DNA of 64,000 nt from positions 186,001-250,000 of the forward strand of contig VTFK01000172.1 in NCBI GenBank assembly GCA_009617715.1. Reading direction: 5' to 3'. Within the stretch, counting starts at the first letter, position 1; every line of letters begins with the position of its first letter. The notes under the pieces are model-generated. The model ran no database searches. It saw nothing but the letters and a program-made list of their open reading frames with translations, and had not been told where the DNA came from. Below are positions 59,501 to 64,000 of this stretch, one piece after another. This stretch comes from Plectrocnemia conspersa. Lineage: Eukaryota > Arthropoda > Insecta > Trichoptera > Polycentropodidae. The position numbers and the translations under genes were made by a program.

Positions 59501-60590
59501 ATTTGGGGTGTTTACTAATTAATTGATAAAGAAAAAAACGACTTTTAATTTACAATGTTTTGATAATTAATAAACTGAAATTTATCTGGTAGATTTATTA
59601 ATATTTTTTTACATATTGTTATTTTCTTTGAAGTAGATGCTAATATATGTATATTTAAAAAAAGTGCAGATAATTATTGGCTTAACACAAAATATACTAA
59701 TAAACTTTTATTTTTTTAAGTATTAATTGTTTGCCTTTAAAAAAACGCAGAGGTATATTTATGTTATTATGTTATTATAATAAACATTTGATCCAAAATT
59801 TCTTCTGGCTAACTTTTAAATAATGCAGTGATAGGATCGATATTTATTTTTGTAATAATTTAATGAATGACTTAGAATATTCTGACAATTATACTCTATT
59901 TAAATGTGAAACGCACTTAAGATATGTTTTAGGTTCTGTGCATAATTTGATATAATTTAGAGGTCGTTTTATCGACCATTTTGAACAAAGGAAAAGATAT
60001 ATTAACCCGTCTCGAAAGTAGGCCACTCCGTGTGGAAGAGAGATCCCGTGATATAATAATTACGTTAATAATAGGAAGTATTGCACAGACCACTTAATCA
60101 TACATAAATATCGCCGGAAAAACTACTTTTTGTTTGGAAAGGACCCGCGCGCTTGTTTGGTTATCAATCAGATGACCTGACCACCCATCTGCACCATTTT
60201 TTTAAAGGACAACTTCCTGGACACGCTCTCGAAATAGCATTATAAAATATGTGATTTTATTAAAATAGTATTATAAAATATTATTTTTTATTACTATTGA
60301 GAAAATCCTTTATTCACTACCTTTAATTGTATGTAGGTATATTAATATTTAATAACCATTTCGACCCTTAAATATCTACTTCGAATAATTGTCGTTAAAT
60401 AAAAAAAAATCCTCCCGACAAAGATTGAATCCAATGATGTCAATGAACACGATTGTGCTTACAGAGGGTGCAATTACAAGTTGTCTGGTATAACGGAGTC
60501 AGTTTGCGTTGCATCGGGGGCGCAGTCCCCCGGGCTAGCGACACCCTCCCTTGCATAACTTCCGTTTCCTCAGCGGCGCTCGCGATTCGT
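56566..60590. other. Non-coding DNA with several GC-richer islands
   Basis: Islands at about 56920-57230, 58060-58440, 58720-59110 and 60120-60240 alternate with very AT-rich DNA. The first contains a CArg-type box CCTATAATGG at 57039-57048 overlapping GGATTA. No coding exon recognised. The pattern fits regulatory sequence of a neighbouring gene outside the window. Confidence 0.35.
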
Positions 60591-60592
60591 TA

Positions 60593-60920
60593 CAGTGGCG
60601 GCATACGCTAACCAAAAAGTCACCAATCACACCGACATTGCGACATTTCTGGAAACTATCGGAGTTAAGTAAACCGATTTAAATTTTGCCTCAATCAAAC
60701 CTTGCCGACAGCTGTCTTTTAATACTTTTATTATATCTGATGACCACGCGATCTCTTAACCTTATTTATGACAATCCGTTCGGCTCGCAAATTGTGAGAT
60801 CGGCAACATTGTAGCGGTGCTATACTTATATTCGTTGGACGCTTTGTTGTAAAACAAATATCCCGACTAGAGAAAAATCATATAAAATATGTCATTTTAG
60901 CCTATCGGACGCCGCCACTG
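60593..60920. mobile_element. Tc1-like MITE (328 bp)
   Basis: Ends CAGTGGCGGCATACGCTA and, reverse complemented, CAGTGGCGGCGTCCGATA; the inverted match continues imperfectly for about 25 bases. TA flanks both sides (60591-60592 and 60921-60922), the target of Tc1/mariner elements, many of which begin TACAGT. No transposase inside. Confidence 0.55.
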
Positions 60921-60922
60921 TA

Positions 60923-63900
60923 TTACCCTCCTTGCAAATGGGGCGGGCGTCTGCGGGGTGGTGTATCCACTGAGTGTAGTGTGATTCGAAATATACTCGG
61001 AGAGATGTCCCAACATGAACGAAACAAAGAGTGTTTGCGCCAGCATATTGTACCCCGCAGGGGTGCCTTTCATCATCATTAAATCTATTAAGGGACACGT
61101 GTTTTGCATGCGACAACACAATATATGTACTATTTTTCTGGAAGGGAAGTTCGAGGGATGCGAGAGGTCAATCTTTGATATCAAAATTGATTCTTTTAAA
61201 AATATTATTAGGGTGTTATAAATAACTTGTGCGGCGCTACTAAATATATTTCAACATCATTGAATTAAATTGTAGACTATAAAAAGTTTGACAAAACAAA
61301 ATATTAATACATTTTCGGCGGTAGATATATTATTATATATAATTAGCACTTATCAATTTAATTATATTTTCAAAACTTAGTGAAACATCACCTGTTAACG
61401 AAACGTTTTGACATCAAGGCCAAAAGGTTTCGAACGTATGTGTACCGGATTATCCACGCAAAGAATAAATACAGTTTCACTGATTTGACCAGTGAAATTA
61501 TAAATAAATTGTTCGATATATTTTAACTGGCCTAGATATTTAAATTATATTTTCAGTTGAAAAATACACATGTAATTAGTGGGTGGTGTTCCCAAGGATT
61601 TATTCAATCCCGGGAGTTAGGATTGAAAATACGTAGAATCCTGGAATTTTTAAGTGTTTGAATTGAAAAATAAAGGGGTACTTGCTTAGAATGTCGGCGC
61701 CACGCTAAAAAAATAGTTAAAAATACAAACCAGTAACACTGCTGGTTTGGCCTTAATGGCTACAACGGTGGCCAACAATTGCTATAACGAGCGGTAGTGA
61801 GTGAGCGTTTGTCATAACAGTGAACACCCCATTAATAACTCTTTGCAAGGAATCTATTTAAAAGGAGGATTATATAAATTAGCAACAAGTTCAAATAAGT
61901 TTTTATCAATAAAAAAAACACATTATTTTTTTATTTTTGTCGATGTAATTTCATATTTTTTACGATTTTTTGTAAAAATTATCTATGACATCCATTTCAT
62001 TTCATAAAACATAAATCTTTGATTATTGTTACATCGGAGGTGGTAATTATTTTTAAAATTTAAAAAATGTTTTTAATTTTTGTACTTTCTACAGATGATG
62101 TGGTCAGGATTGGTAACGCATTGGTCTTACGCTTGTCTGATAGATTTAAAAAATGTAACCAGACGAAGAAATGTAAATCTTGAACACAATGCAACGTTAA
62201 ATGTATTATAACAATGTTTGGAATAAATCAATAATTCCCATACCGGACAATTTTGAGTATAGTGTAAAAAATTAGTTTAAATTAAGAGGTATATTTGAAA
62301 TCTGAAGAATGGGGCATATTTTCAGTACATCTTGTTAATCTTGGTAATCACCGCCGAACGATCCATCTCGAGTAGGTAGACGTTTCGAGACAATCGGACG
62401 GCTGGCATATAGCGCACATTGCGCGTATTGCGTTACGCCCGAGTATACTCGGGCGCGTCCCTTTCCGGCCATAAATTCGACTATTACGCCGGAAAAGCGT
62501 ATAAACGTCGAAAAAATTCGGGCGAAATTTCGCGCGAGAGCACACACTCGCCCATAAACATGTCAAAGTGAAAAATAAAATCTATTTTTCACCCGCCGCC
62601 GCAAAGCTAATATACCAAACGCACACACACCCACCTATCCACCCCTCCCACCCCTTTTCCCGCGAACCGCCATTTTGGACGACGCTGGCGCCGCGGACGG
62701 TCCATTTTAGAAATTGTGCCATGACTTCTTCTTCTTTTTGTGATACATATGAAGCGTTGAGAATATTAAGGGCGAACATAACACATGTTCAGATATACAG
62801 CGTTAATAATCAACCGAATGTAATCATACGTGTAATGTTATTAAGTAGTAGGAGCTTGGGAGATCAAGCATTGCGCGTTGAGTTTGCCATTTCAAGAAAG
62901 AGGGTTAATAATATTAATATGAAATAAAAATTACAAGTAATGTTTTACGTGACATTTTAATTTATTGGCCTGCGAAATATGCTCAGATAAATAAATTTTA
63001 ATTACAGTCGAGTGCTATGATTTAAACTTTAAAGATTCACAGATTCCATGTAATAAACATTCTATTTTAAAATCCATAATGTGCACTTATTGCAAAACTT
63101 TGTTAAGATTTGTGGCGTAGATGAAATATTGCATAATCCAACATTTAAGTCAAATACTGTAGGAATGCCTCTGCATTAGAATTTTTGCGCAAGCTTTCAG
63201 TTGAAAGAAATTGAATGGGAACCAATGGACCGCGCGGAAGCGGCAGGGTGACAATAATTCATCGAGATGGGGGAACAAGCCCCATTTAGTGGCTTAATAC
63301 GCGCGTTTATTTATTTAAATGCGCGATTTTCACGCTCTGTTGATCATACGTGTGCGTATATGTATTACCATCGGCATTGGGGTTACCAATTTCAAAGCTT
63401 TAATGTAATGAGACAATGAATCCTTAATTATTATTAGCTATGAGATTTATACTATTATTTTTATAGTACCCTCTTGTGTTATATACAGTTATATTTTCAC
63501 TGACATTTTAGTGAAATTATTTCTGAATACATTTTCATTAGTAGATATATATTTCTACTATTGAAATAATATACTGTAAAACGTACAGTTGTGTGCCTTT
63601 TTTAAAAAACGTGTTTTTGTTGATTAAGATATTAAAAGATTATTCCATCTGAGTTATTAAAATTGAACCAATACAATCTTACAGTTGTGATTCAAAATTA
63701 AAGTAATTTAATATAATTGACTACTACCTTATAAAGGGACAAACTAGGGTTCCTAATTATTGGTAGTTTTTAACTATTCGAATTGATATTTAATAAAAAT
63801 GGACGAAGTATACGAATATATTCGTATTTTTTTCTCGGTTTTTACCGATATTTTTTAATTTAACCAATTAGTGCAAAAAATCAATTATTTGCCTGTAAAA

Positions 63901-64000
63901 TATTATTTTATTTAAACGTTTTAAATTTGATAAAATATGCTGTGCGAATTACTGACCAGTTAGGGCGTCAAAAGAAAAATGCTTTAATTTATTATTACAT
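60923..64000. other. Non-coding DNA with repeat debris and islands
   Basis: Decayed pieces of the palindrome module of the G-run family are at 61300-61560 and 63480-63590 ('gtagatatatatttctacta'). GC-richer islands are at 62340-62760, with a YY1-type CCGCCATTTTGG at 62667-62678, and at 63170-63350. The remainder is AT-rich. No gene recognised. Confidence 0.35.

Overview
The window is AT-rich eukaryotic nuclear DNA, most likely from an insect. It holds two spliced genes on the + strand, both with canonical GT-AG introns. The spaces between them are filled with degraded LINEs and short DNA transposons typical of insect genomes (hAT, Transib-like, piggyBac-like, Tc1/mariner-like). The order of insect cannot be read from the sequence. 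I see no bacterial-style operons, no CRISPR array, no rRNA and no convincing tRNA.

Layout. 1-26.5 kb: no protein-coding gene recognised. This part carries LINE fragments (1-712, 13.3-14.7 kb, 22.7 kb, 25.8-26.2 kb), a ZBED/Buster-type hAT transposase remnant (23.8-25.2 kb), an 802-bp element with Transib hallmarks (5.3-6.1 kb), a 349-bp hAT MITE (19.0 kb), an inverted-repeat remnant of an IS630/mariner-like transposase (15.0 kb) and several copies of a G-run repeat family. GC-richer islands of 100-500 bp lie in between and may be regulatory DNA. 26.6-36.4 kb: the Cdk5 activator p35 (Cdk5alpha), with two coding exons, one 5.2-kb intron and a probable 3.1-kb 3' UTR. 36.4-39.2 kb: intergenic, with a repeat copy split by a hAT MITE that kept a perfect 8-bp target duplication. 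39.3-49.9 kb: Ctf18 (CHTF18), the large subunit of the alternative clamp loader, in at least 13 exons. Intron 9 (5.7 kb) and intron 12 (1.6 kb) are loaded with transposons. 49.9-64 kb: no gene recognised, but LINE fragments, a Tc1-like MITE at 60.6 kb, repeat debris and several GC-richer islands.

The two genes are not functionally linked. p35 activates Cdk5 in neurons; Ctf18 loads PCNA for replication and sister-chromatid cohesion. They differ sharply in base composition: p35 exon 1 is GC-rich, while Ctf18 exons are as AT-rich as their surroundings.

Most worth a second look: the Transib-like element (5-bp CGACG target duplication, CACTGTG-type ends, relatives of RAG signal sequences); the frame break in the last visible Ctf18 exon, just before the part that should bind Ctf8-Dcc1; the G-run foldback repeat family; and several MITEs defined here by paired termini plus target duplications. 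I found no evidence for a wholly new gene system.
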